A program made the position numbers and the translations under genes. Source: Bacteroidales bacterium (lineage in GTDB: Bacteria > Bacteroidota > Bacteroidia > Bacteroidales > F082). From it: a DNA stretch of 7,344 nt. Where the stretch lies: positions 1-7,344 of the forward strand of contig JADYZK010000029.1 in the NCBI GenBank assembly GCA_020853175.1, given 5' to 3'. Below are positions 1 through 7,344 of this stretch, piece after piece; the stretch's first letter is position 1; every line of letters starts with the position of its first letter. Below the pieces are notes generated by a model. The model searched no databases. It was given only the letters and a program-made list of their open reading frames with translations, and had not been told where the DNA came from.

Positions 1-2568
1 CCCTATCGCGGCTTTTATTGCACGGTGCAGTCGGGCAGCGGTTACACCGACAACGGCATTCCTGCCGATTTGTATTACGCTGGACTCAATGGAACATGGA
101 ACACCAACAACAATGATAAATGGGGTGAGCCTGACGAATCAGATCTTTTACCCGAAATCGGAATTGGCCGCCTTCCTTTTAGCAACCCCACAGAGCAAAA
201 CAACCTGATCAATAAAAGCGTGAAATACCAAACTCAACCTGTTTTGGGTGAATTTACCAAGCCATTGCTGGTAGGCGAAAACCTCTATTCAGGTCCCGAT
301 ACTTGGGGAAAAGATTATCTTGAACTTTTAATTGGTTTGCGTACCGACAATGGCTATACAACCAATGGGATACCAGCAACATACAATATTCAAAGAATGT
401 ATGAATTTGATGGCAACTGGTCAGCTTCAACACTTCGAAATGCCATCAATCAAGGCACGCAGTATGTTCACCATGTGGGCCATGCAAGCCAAACTTATGT
501 GGCCAAGATGAGCAATCCCGACATTACCAATGCCAATTTCCCACAAACCAACGGCGTCATCAAAAACTACTCCATTTTTCATACCCATGGCTGCGATTGC
601 GGTGCTTTTGATTACAATGATTGCATCTTGGAACGCATGGTCAACATTGAAAACTTCGCCGTTGCCGTAATTGGGAACTCCCGTTTCGGTTGGTTCAACG
701 AAGGGCAAACCGAAGGACCATCAGCTCACTTACATCGCGAAATGACAGACGCCATTTTCAACGATAAAATCTCTGCCATCGGCGCGGCACTCAGCCAATC
801 AAAAGCCATGACCGCACCTTGGGTAACAGCTCCAGGACAGTGGGAAGAAGGTGCTTTACGTTGGAACTTTTATGATTTGAACATTCTTGGCGATCCCGCT
901 TTGGATGTTTGGTCGGCTGAACCCATTCAAACGCAAGTTGACTTTACGAGTGAACTCGTGCTTGGAACGACTTCAACCTCGGCAACAGTTACTGTAAATG
1001 GTTTGCCGTTTTCAAATGCCGTGTGCAGCATTTTGATGAATGGAGAATTGATTGCCAGATCTTTAACACAAGAAAATGGAGTTGCCGAATTATTTTTCGA
1101 TACTCCTGTTACCGAAATTGGAACAGCTACCTTGATCGTTTCCGGAAACAATGCCTTTACCCAATCCTATCCTCTTACTTTCATTCCTGCCAGTGGCCCT
1201 TATGTTGTGTATGCCGAACACTCCATTGACGACAGCATGAACGGAAACGGAAACGGATTGCCCGATAACAATGAACTTTTTCAACTTCAAGTCGGAATGA
1301 AAAACGTGGGCATGGAAGCGAGCGGAAATCTCACAGTACCCATTTCATCTGAAAATGGCGATGTTTCTTTTCCTAATAATACATTTACAATCAATAATAT
1401 AGCCCCAGGTGATACCATTATTGGTAATCCATCTGTCGAAATGCAATTGGCAGATGGTATCCCCAACCAACAAACGATTTATTTGGATCTTACGGCAACC
1501 AATGGAACAACGACCTGGTACAGTGGTTTCAGTATTCAAGTTTTGGCTCCTGAATTGTTGATTGGAAATTACAGCATTAACGATGCCACAGGCGGCAACA
1601 ACAACGGCCTTCTCGACCCGGGCGAAACGGTGCAACTTATGCTTACCGTAAGCAATACGGGCAGCAGCATTGCCTACGACGCCCTGGCTTCTTTGGTGTG
1701 TAACAATCCTTGGATTACCATTGTGAATCCTAACATCACCATCGGCGAAATTGGCAATGGTAGTTCACAAAATATTGCATTTACCGTGGTTGTAAACCCC
1801 AACACGCCTTTTGGAACAGTTGCCGGTTTCGACCTTGCAGTTGCCGCAGGTGCTTACACCAAAAATTTGGAAATGTTACTTTCTGTGGGTTTACGCATTG
1901 AGGATTTTGAAAGCGGTGATTTTAACGCTTACGAGTGGCATCACGGTGGAAGTGCCGATTGGACTGTAACTACTGCTAATCCCTACGAAGGTATTTATTC
2001 AAGTCGCTCAGGTGCAATCGCAAATAACACAACATCAGACCTTTGGCTAAGCTTGATTGTTATGGCTAATGATAATGTCAAGTTTGCTCGAAAGGTGTCA
2101 TCTGAGGCCAATTACGACTTTCTCAACTTTTATATTGATGACGTTCGGGTTGGTCAATGGTCGGGCGAACTGGGCTGGGAAGAAGTCTCTTTTCCCATTA
2201 ACGAAGGAAGCCATGCCCTTAGATGGTCGTACCAAAAAGATGTAAGTGTCAATAGCGGAAGCGATTGTGCTTTCATTGATAAGATCACTTTCCCCGGTAC
2301 AACCACTATGATTGATGTAAACGAGCAATTGTCCCCACTTTCGTTTTCGATTTTACCTAATCCCAACAACGGACATTTTTACATCCTAACGAACCAACCC
2401 AAATCGGTGGGCATTAAAATTTACAACAATATGGGAAAACTAATTTTGACTAAAGATCAACTACTCGAATCACAACCCATTGATGGTTCATCGTTGTCAA
2501 AAGGTATGTATATCATCGAAATTTTTGATGGAAATCAAAGGTTTAGAAATAAGATGATCGTACAATAA
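1..2568 (+). CDS. Family C25 (gingipain-like) cysteine peptidase with T9SS sorting domain, 5'-partial
   Basis: The frame is open from base 1, so the start, signal peptide and propeptide lie outside; 855 residues are visible (residue 1 = bases 1-3). The peptidase domain fills about residues 1-310. It has the C25 core block with GIGRLPF, the catalytic His in GHAS (H161), the nucleophile Cys in HGCDCGAF (C198, with a second Cys at 200), then VIGNSRFGW and NILGDPALDVW, as in gingipains. After it come an Ig-like domain (about 312-393), two related beta-sandwich domains (about 401-515 and 520-630), each opening with an Asn/Gly/Asp-rich loop (NGNGLPD, NNNGLLDPGE), a jelly-roll adhesin-type domain starting FESGDF (about 633-766), and a type A T9SS C-terminal domain (about 777-855; PNPNNG, SKGMYIIEI, end NKMIVQ). 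The protein is inferred to be exported through Sec and T9SS and then released or anchored at the surface, where it cuts proteins. Lys or Arg specificity cannot be read here. The family call is secure; the substrate is unknown. Confidence 0.93.
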   Translation, partial: PYRGFYCTVQSGSGYTDNGIPADLYYAGLNGTWNTNNNDKWGEPDESDLLPEIGIGRLPFSNPTEQNNLINKSVKYQTQPVLGEFTKPLLVGENLYSGPDTWGKDYLELLIGLRTDNGYTTNGIPATYNIQRMYEFDGNWSASTLRNAINQGTQYVHHVGHASQTYVAKMSNPDITNANFPQTNGVIKNYSIFHTHGCDCGAFDYNDCILERMVNIENFAVAVIGNSRFGWFNEGQTEGPSAHLHREMTDAIFNDKISAIGAALSQSKAMTAPWVTAPGQWEEGALRWNFYDLNILGDPALDVWSAEPIQTQVDFTSELVLGTTSTSATVTVNGLPFSNAVCSILMNGELIARSLTQENGVAELFFDTPVTEIGTATLIVSGNNAFTQSYPLTFIPASGPYVVYAEHSIDDSMNGNGNGLPDNNELFQLQVGMKNVGMEASGNLTVPISSENGDVSFPNNTFTINNIAPGDTIIGNPSVEMQLADGIPNQQTIYLDLTATNGTTTWYSGFSIQVLAPELLIGNYSINDATGGNNNGLLDPGETVQLMLTVSNTGSSIAYDALASLVCNNPWITIVNPNITIGEIGNGSSQNIAFTVVVNPNTPFGTVAGFDLAVAAGAYTKNLEMLLSVGLRIEDFESGDFNAYEWHHGGSADWTVTTANPYEGIYSSRSGAIANNTTSDLWLSLIVMANDNVKFARKVSSEANYDFLNFYIDDVRVGQWSGELGWEEVSFPINEGSHALRWSYQKDVSVNSGSDCAFIDKITFPGTTTMIDVNEQLSPLSFSILPNPNNGHFYILTNQPKSVGIKIYNNMGKLILTKDQLLESQPIDGSSLSKGMYIIEIFDGNQRFRNKMIVQ

Positions 2569-2577
2569 GCAAGGATT

Positions 2578-3303
2578 TTATATGATTCCTAAATAAAAAT
2601 CTTTTAACAGATTGTTATAAGCCGGGGTAAAGCCACTATCTGATCTTCTGATTGTTAGTTGCTGAATCTCCGGCTTATTTTTATTTTCAAAGCTCAGCTC
2701 AAGGGCCACCCTATTGGCAGACTTACCTTCAACAGGCACAATTGTCAATTTCCGTTGCAAGAAAAGCCCACTTTCAGCAGCGACAGCAACAAAAGTGTTG
2801 GCAAAATCATAAGGAATAATCACCGAAAAAAGTCCCTGAGGATGCAAAAGACGTGCTGCAGCTTCTATCAATTGGCGGTGGTTAAGGCTGTCAGTATGTC
2901 GAGCTAAGTTTTTTCGCTCAAGATTTGATTTAAAAGTTGACGTAAAATAGGGAGGGTTGCTCAAGATAAGTTGATATTTTTCAGCTGTCGAAGGAAGAAA
3001 AAACGATTGAATACTGCATGTTATAGCAAGCAATCTTTCACGCCAACGCGAAGCTTCAAAATTAAAAAGAGCCTGATCTACTGAGAGTTGGTCAATATCA
3101 ATGGCTTCTATCATCAGCTTTTCACTTCGTTGCGCCACCATTAAAGCGAGTATTCCTGATCCTGTTCCGATGTCGAGGGCTTTGCCCTTTTCAGGAATGC
3201 GCGTCCAAGCACCCAAAAGCATGGCATCTGTTCCAATTTTCATGGTTGCTGCCTCGTGCATCATGCTAAAAAATCTAAAATGAAAAGGCCTTCCACCGCT
3301 CAT
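2578..3303 (-). CDS. trmN6: tRNA1(Val) (adenine(37)-N6)-methyltransferase TrmN6 (YfiC family)
   Basis: Class I SAM-dependent methyltransferase of 241 residues, the usual length for this family. It is expected to methylate N6 of A37 next to the anticodon of tRNA1(Val) in the cytoplasm. The N-terminal block FHFRFF...H16...MKIGTDAMLLGAW (about 8-33) matches the E. coli YfiC start. Motif I is ALDIGTGSGILAL (42-54), the acidic SAM-ribose motif is AIDID (67-71), and the amino-methyltransferase motif NPPY is at 116-119, followed by ARHTDSL (134-140). The ATG start is supported by that N-terminal match and lies 4 nt after the rimM stop, with no room for a separate promoter, so coupled translation is likely. 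The gene ends 9 nt from the convergent peptidase gene. The usual HxDR before MKxGTD reads HEAAT here, a small departure. The SAM methyltransferase call is near certain; the tRNA1(Val) target is by family. Confidence 0.92.
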   Translation of the reverse strand: MSGGRPFHFRFFSMMHEAATMKIGTDAMLLGAWTRIPEKGKALDIGTGSGILALMVAQRSEKLMIEAIDIDQLSVDQALFNFEASRWRERLLAITCSIQSFFLPSTAEKYQLILSNPPYFTSTFKSNLERKNLARHTDSLNHRQLIEAAARLLHPQGLFSVIIPYDFANTFVAVAAESGLFLQRKLTIVPVEGKSANRVALELSFENKNKPEIQQLTIRRSDSGFTPAYNNLLKDFYLGII

Positions 3304-3307
3304 GGGT

Positions 3308-3835
3308 TCAACTGTTCAAATACATCTCAATTAAGCCGTGGGGTGCTTGAATGTAAATGGTTTTGCTGCGGCGATCCACTTTGGTAATCACCTCATCCTG
3401 AATAGGAATTAAAACTTCGATATTGTCCACCATCACCTGAAAAAGTGCTTGGGTTGGATATTCAAGCACTTGATCAATGATTCCGACCAAACCAAAGTTT
3501 TCATCAACTATTTTAAATCCAGGCACTTCGTGGTAGTAAAACTTATTTCCCGTAAGCTTTGGCAACATCTCTAAAGGCAAAAACAGCTCATGGCCTGTAA
3601 ACTCCATCGCTTTTTCAATCGTTTCAACGTCTTGAAGCTTGAGGTTTGCTTTGTTGCTATGCAAACTCATTTTTTGAATGAAAAAGGGGATGAGGCTCTT
3701 GTGGATGTCCATCAAGATAAACTCTATTCCTTTGTATTTTAAAGGGTCATCAGCATCAATACGAATGCTAATTTCACCCTTAATTCCATGAGTTTTAATC
3801 ACTTTCCCAAAATAAAAGCAGTCTTCTTTTTGCAT
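3308..3835 (-). CDS. rimM: Ribosome maturation factor RimM
   Basis: The protein has 175 residues from ATG at 3835-3833. The frame can be extended to a TTG at 3856, but family members begin just before the FGKVIKTHGIKGE block, so the internal ATG is preferred. The N-terminal RimM beta-barrel domain spans about residues 5-88, with GKVIKTHGIKGE at 10-21. The PRC-barrel domain runs from about 98 to 170 (FYYHEVPGFKIVD, then LIPIQDEVI and the terminal APHGLIEMY block). RimM binds the 30S head near protein uS19 and helps 16S rRNA processing and late 30S assembly. It sits between rpsP and trmN6, a translation-related cluster. An intrinsic terminator lies 34 nt upstream of the start, so expression depends on read-through from rpsP or on an unidentified internal promoter. 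No Shine-Dalgarno is visible; the leader is T/A-rich. Confidence 0.95.
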   Translation of the reverse strand: MQKEDCFYFGKVIKTHGIKGEISIRIDADDPLKYKGIEFILMDIHKSLIPFFIQKMSLHSNKANLKLQDVETIEKAMEFTGHELFLPLEMLPKLTGNKFYYHEVPGFKIVDENFGLVGIIDQVLEYPTQALFQVMVDNIEVLIPIQDEVITKVDRRSKTIYIQAPHGLIEMYLNS

Positions 3836-3868
3836 AAAATATCTTTTAACAGGCAATGAATGGTTTGC

Positions 3869-3901
3869 AAAAATAAAAAAAGCCGGTCGAAAACCGGCTT
3901 T
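3869..3901 (-). terminator. Intrinsic terminator between rpsP and rimM
   Basis: On the minus strand a perfect 9-bp stem (AAAGCCGGT at 3901-3893 and ACCGGCTTT at 3887-3879) encloses a 5-nt loop. It runs into a T tract that covers 3881-3875 and, after one A, 3873-3869. The hairpin starts 21 nt after the rpsP stop and ends 34 nt before the rimM ATG. It has the full form of a Rho-independent terminator in the direction of the operon. In the plus direction the hairpin is followed by TATATAC and would be weak. Confidence 0.88.
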
Positions 3902-3922
3902 ATATACGTTAAGCTGAAAATA

Positions 3923-4453
3923 TTATGCTTCGGCTGAAGGTTCAGCAGCTTCTTCTGTGCTTTCCTCAGGTTCGGCATTTTCAACTTTCAGAGCTGCCGC
4001 CATTTTCTTGGCCAATTCAGCTGCTTTTTCTTCTTTTACCTTGGCTTCAGCTTCCATCGCTTTTTTGCGCGCGTTGCGTTCGTCATCGGTTAAGTTTCTC
4101 TTTTTGGCATCAATCTTGGCCATTTTTTCGTTCAGCCAAGTTTGGAATTTCACTTCCAATTGTTCCATTGTTAATGCACCTTTTTGAACACCTTTTAAGA
4201 GGTGAAGGCGATAAAGAACTCCCTTGTAAGAGAGAATTGCTCTAACGGTATCAGTAGGCTGAATTCCGTTTTGAAGCCATTTCACTGCTTTTTCGAGGTC
4301 AATATTGATCTCTGCAGGGTTTGTAATTGGGTTGTAGGTGCCAATCTTCTCAATAAATCTTCCGTCACGTGGTGCACGACCATCCGCAATTACAATGTGA
4401 TAAAAAGGTTTTCCTTTTTTACCATGACGTTGTAATCTCATTTTTGCTGGCAT
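3923..4453 (-). CDS. rpsP: 30S ribosomal protein bS16 with long C-terminal extension
   Basis: The protein has 176 residues. The first 80 or so are a standard bS16: [17 protein letters not shown] (5-21), then [20 protein letters not shown] (23-42) and the segment around [11 protein letters not shown] (53-63) and PTDTVRAIL (66-74). bS16 binds 16S rRNA in the 30S body and is needed for assembly. The remaining 95 residues are an extension absent from the roughly 82-residue E. coli protein. It is first helical ([19 protein letters not shown]), then Lys/Ala/Glu-rich and coiled-coil-like, and ends in an acidic Ala/Glu/Pro tail. Similar extensions are known in Bacteroidota bS16. ATG at 4453 fits the family start MPxKxRLQRHG. 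The gene heads the minus-strand cluster with rimM and trmN6, with a likely promoter about 45-70 nt upstream and a terminator just downstream. Confidence 0.97.
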   Translation of the reverse strand: MPAKMRLQRHGKKGKPFYHIVIADGRAPRDGRFIEKIGTYNPITNPAEINIDLEKAVKWLQNGIQPTDTVRAILSYKGVLYRLHLLKGVQKGALTMEQLEVKFQTWLNEKMAKIDAKKRNLTDDERNARKKAMEAEAKVKEEKAAELAKKMAAALKVENAEPEESTEEAAEPSAEA

Positions 4454-4495
4454 AATAGCTTAATTTTTAGTACTTAAATGTTATAAAATGAGCGG

Positions 4496-4525
4496 CAAAT
4501 TTCGTGTTTTTTTTTTAATTGACAA
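4496..4525 (-). promoter_or_regulatory. Probable Bacteroidota-type promoter for rpsP
   Basis: On the minus strand a TTG at 4525-4523 (within ATTGTCA) is followed after exactly 19 nt by GAAATTTG at 4503-4496, one mismatch from the Bacteroidota -7 consensus TAnnTTTG. The spacer contains a run of ten A. The predicted start site near 4490 would give a leader of roughly 35 nt. The TTG lies in one of two direct ATTGTCA repeats (4526-4520 and 4540-4534). No experimental support is available. Confidence 0.55.
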
Positions 4526-4589
4526 TGATTTTGTGACAATTTATGCGTTTGTGCCAAAAACAGATAAAATTTCATTTGTTAAAACGGTA

Positions 4590-4605
4590 GTTTAAATTTT
4601 TAAAC
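4590..4605. repeat. AT-rich 16-bp inverted repeat
   Basis: GTTTAAA and TTTAAAC flank a central TT. The repeat lies between the end of the 104-residue gene and the rpsP promoter. As a hairpin the 2-nt loop is too tight and no T tract follows on the minus strand, so it is a poor terminator. It could be a protein-binding site or chance in AT-rich DNA. Nothing else recognisable lies in the gene-free stretch 4454-4668 apart from the rpsP promoter. Confidence 0.35.
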
Positions 4606-4668
4606 GACTGATCAAATGTACGATACATAAATCAATCTCCATTGTATTCAAGTTGGGTTTTTAGGTTA

Positions 4669-4983
4669 TCATAGGTCAAAAGAGGAGGGTTCGGGCAGCA
4701 CCAATCCTCTTGTTAAGCAATAAGATGTCAACTTTTCCATGGTTCTATCCACAGCCAACTGCGAATTTTTGATTTGAAAATCATAAATATCCTTGAGCTT
4801 GTGACGCAACTCATAATCTCCGCGAATGAATTGAAGGGTGTCGTAGTTTTTGGATAAGTCCTCAAGTTGTGATGCCAAATCAGCATCTTGATGTTTTATT
4901 TTTTCCAAAATGGTTTTTCGCTCCAGATGCTGCACTTCAATGCCCATTTGGGTTGCTAATGATTCAAATATGTTGTTTATCAT
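4669..4983 (-). CDS. Hypothetical 104-residue helical protein
   Basis: I do not recognise this protein. It starts with ATG at 4983 and ends with TGA at 4669. It has no signal peptide, no membrane segment and one Cys (residue 89). Charged residues and spaced Leu/Ile from about residue 15 to 90 suggest two or three amphipathic helices, possibly coiled coil (for example VQHLERKTILEKIKHQ and QLEDLSKNYDTLQFI). The tail LVLPEPSSFDL looks unstructured. Mixed, protein-like codon use across the whole frame supports a real gene. It is divergent from the Fur-family gene, and a 17-bp palindrome lies 41 nt upstream of its start. The rpsP gene downstream has its own likely promoter, so co-transcription is not required. 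It may be cytoplasmic and might oligomerise; no function can be assigned. Confidence 0.68.
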   Translation of the reverse strand: MINNIFESLATQMGIEVQHLERKTILEKIKHQDADLASQLEDLSKNYDTLQFIRGDYELRHKLKDIYDFQIKNSQLAVDRTMEKLTSYCLTRGLVLPEPSSFDL

Positions 4984-5023
4984 GTTCGTATAGGGGTTTG
5001 AGTGGTTTTTTAGGGAGTAAATA

Positions 5024-5040
5024 AGATGTTATAAACATCT
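5024..5040. promoter_or_regulatory. Perfect 17-bp inverted repeat, candidate operator
   Basis: AGATGTT and AACATCT are exact inverse complements around a 3-nt ATA centre. The site lies in the 243-nt divergent region, 41 nt upstream of the 104-residue gene and 187 nt upstream of the fur-family ATG. Neither strand has a T tract after it, which argues against a terminator. Size and symmetry fit a dimeric regulator, but the sequence does not match the usual Fur box closely. A single half-site-like TGATAAT occurs about 15 nt to the right. Confidence 0.5.
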
Positions 5041-5127
5041 GTTAATCAATATGATAATTGCAGTTCTTGGATTTTTATTTTTATTCATTCTAAGTTAAAA
5101 CAATTTACTAATTTTACGCTTCGATAC

Positions 5128-5142
5128 GAAGGAGCATCCTTC
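5128..5142. repeat. Short hairpin in the leader region of the fur-family gene
   Basis: GAAGGA and TCCTTC form a perfect 6-bp stem with a GCA loop, 84 nt upstream of the preferred ATG at 5227. If transcription starts upstream, this would be in the mRNA leader. No T tract follows, so it is not a terminator. A role in mRNA stability or regulation is only a possibility. Confidence 0.3.
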
Positions 5143-5226
5143 AGCAAAAATATTCAAAATTACATTGCAGGAAGTGAATTCGTGCCAGCACTGCACAGCA
5201 ACATGCAGTCATCAAAGCGAAGCATT

Positions 5227-5691
5227 ATGACAGAAAGAAAAAAGGATACTTTTGAAACAGTAAAAAAAATATTTACGGATTATCTTGAACAAAGAGGTCA
5301 CCGTAAAACCCCCGAGCGTTATACCATCTTAAAAGAGATCTATGACACTGAGGGTCATTTTGATATTGAAACCCTCTATATCAGAATGAAAAACAACAAA
5401 TACCGCGTGAGCCGCGCCACTTTATACAACACCATTGAGTTGTTGCTCGACTGCTCATTGGTAACCAAACATCAGTTTGGCAACAATTGCGCCCAGTTTG
5501 AACGCTCGTTTAAATTTAAACAACACGACCACTTTGTAAGCATTGAAGATGGTTCAGTACTTGAGTTTTGTGATCCGCGTGTTTACGAAATCTTGAAATC
5601 AGTAGAGGAACTGTTAAACGTTGATGTTACACACCATTCCCTTACTTTTTATGGGCGTGTAAAACAACCTAACGAAATGGATAACCAGTAG
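5227..5691 (+). CDS. Fur-family transcriptional regulator without CxxC zinc motifs
   Basis: The protein has 154 residues from ATG 5227, the preferred start; a GTG at 5182 and an ATG at 5203 only add a short non-conserved leader. The winged-helix DNA-binding half covers about residues 1-85, with [12 protein letters not shown] (24-35) and the recognition helix [15 protein letters not shown] (59-73). The dimerisation/metal half follows with HDH (100-102), EFCDPR (114-119) and THHSLTFYG (135-143). Metal-ligand candidates kept include H44, E92, H100, H102 and H137. A Glu at 92, where PerR has Asp85, favours Fur/Zur-type sensing over PerR. The usual CxxC after HDH reads S105-I-E-D108, and the C-terminal CxxC is absent (the protein ends [11 protein letters not shown]), so the structural zinc site is missing. 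Iron or zinc response cannot be told apart from sequence. purA follows after 129 nt but has its own likely promoter. Confidence 0.9.
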   Translation: MTERKKDTFETVKKIFTDYLEQRGHRKTPERYTILKEIYDTEGHFDIETLYIRMKNNKYRVSRATLYNTIELLLDCSLVTKHQFGNNCAQFERSFKFKQHDHFVSIEDGSVLEFCDPRVYEILKSVEELLNVDVTHHSLTFYGRVKQPNEMDNQ

Positions 5692-5733
5692 TTATATCTT
5701 CTACTATCAGATTAATATCCAGCCGATGCCTAA

Positions 5734-7116
<1,383 letters not shown>

Positions 7117-7129
7117 AAAAAAAGCAAAA

Positions 7130-7170
7130 AAAAGAGGCTGTCTTCAATGTAAGACAGCCTCTTTTGTTTT
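7130..7170. terminator. Bidirectional intrinsic terminator between purA and the convergent gene
   Basis: A perfect 15-bp stem (AAAAGAGGCTGTCTT at 7130-7144 and AAGACAGCCTCTTTT at 7151-7165) has a 6-nt loop. On the plus strand it ends in CTTTTGTTTT. On the minus strand it continues into eight T, then GC and nine more T (down to about 7115). It therefore should stop both purA and the convergent T9SS cargo gene, whose stop codon is 13 nt to the right of the segment. Confidence 0.92.
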
Positions 7171-7182
7171 GTAATTAAGACT

Positions 7183-7344
7183 CTATTGGTGAATCAATTT
7201 TGTTGAGAGGGATTTTTCTGCTCCGGTAACCCGAACAGAATAAACACCTTTGGCCATTGAACCCAGCGGAAGTTGTTTTGTGAAGCTGGTGGCGATGGCC
7301 TCAAACAATTCATTATAAACTACTTTACCCGTGATGTCAATAAC
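7183..7344 (-). CDS. C-terminal fragment of a T9SS-secreted protein (type A sorting domain)
   Basis: Reading the minus strand from the window edge gives 53 codons and a TAG stop at 7185-7183. The peptide starts VIDITGKVVYNE, continues LPLGSMAKGVYSVRV and ends EKSLSTKLIHQ. This is the second half of a type A T9SS C-terminal domain: a (I/V)xDxxGKxV strand, then LxxLxKGxYxVxV, then a closing strand with a basic residue before the hydrophobic end. The same layout closes the peptidase at the other end of the window (SKGMYIIEI...NKMIVQ). The protein is inferred to cross the outer membrane by T9SS; its functional domains lie beyond base 7344. The fragment is too short to name the enzyme or adhesin. 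Confidence 0.85.
   Translation of the reverse strand, partial: VIDITGKVVYNELFEAIATSFTKQLPLGSMAKGVYSVRVTGAEKSLSTKLIHQ

Noticed and set aside
2571..2604. Imperfect AU-rich hairpin (about 9 bp with one G-U, 16-nt loop) across the 3' end of the peptidase gene and the convergent trmN6 gene
   Set aside because: The stem is weak, the loop long, and no proper T tract follows on either strand; too poor to call a terminator.
3836..3856. TTG start adding 7 residues to RimM
   Set aside because: RimM proteins normally begin a few residues before the GKVxKxHG block, which matches the ATG at 3835.
3925..4245. Plus-strand ORF of about 106 codons opposite rpsP
   Set aside because: It is a shadow of the Lys/Ala/Glu-rich rpsP frame; its composition is low-complexity Leu/Phe/Ser and it has no supporting context.
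5182..5226. GTG start adding 15 residues to the Fur-family protein
   Set aside because: The added residues are not conserved in character and the ATG at 5227 fits the family start; the GTG is kept only as an alternative.
5684..5706. Possible fur terminator (AGTAG...CTACT, 5-bp stem, 9-nt loop)
   Set aside because: The stem is short and no T tract follows; likely chance.

Overview
The window looks like a chromosomal segment from a member of the Bacteroidota. The evidence is a family C25 (gingipain-type) peptidase with a type IX secretion (T9SS) C-terminal sorting domain, a second T9SS tail at the other edge, an elongated bS16 ribosomal protein, promoters resembling the Bacteroidota consensus (TTG, about 19 nt, TAnnTTTG), and no clear Shine-Dalgarno sequences. 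Base composition is moderately AT-rich and looks even across the window. I see no insertion sequences, CRISPR array, rRNA, tRNA or other mobile-element signs.

Layout. Bases 1-2568 (+) are the C-terminal 855 residues of a secreted C25 peptidase whose start lies upstream. It converges, with a 9-nt gap, on a minus-strand translation cluster transcribed from about 4490 down to 2578: rpsP (bS16), an intrinsic terminator, rimM (16S rRNA/30S maturation) and trmN6 (tRNA1(Val) A37 N6-methyltransferase). rimM and trmN6 are 4 nt apart and probably translationally coupled. The terminator between rpsP and rimM probably lets the ribosomal protein be made in excess over the two processing factors. Next comes an unrecognised 104-residue helical protein (4669-4983, -). 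It is divergent from a Fur-family regulator (5227-5691, +), and the region between them carries a perfect 17-bp inverted repeat. purA (5821-7116, +) follows with its own likely promoter. A strong two-way terminator separates purA from the C-terminal 53 residues of another T9SS cargo protein (7183-7344, -).

How the genes fit together. The core is housekeeping: ribosome and tRNA maturation, metal-responsive regulation and AMP synthesis. It is flanked on both sides by secreted or surface T9SS cargo. Several ORFs can be extended upstream with TTG or GTG starts, but family alignment supports internal ATG starts for rimM (3835), fur (5227) and purA (5821).

I do not see a complete new defence or mobile system. 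The points most worth checking are the Fur-family protein without its structural-zinc cysteines, the palindrome in the divergent promoter region, the unknown 104-residue protein, and the terminator inside the rpsP-rimM-trmN6 unit.
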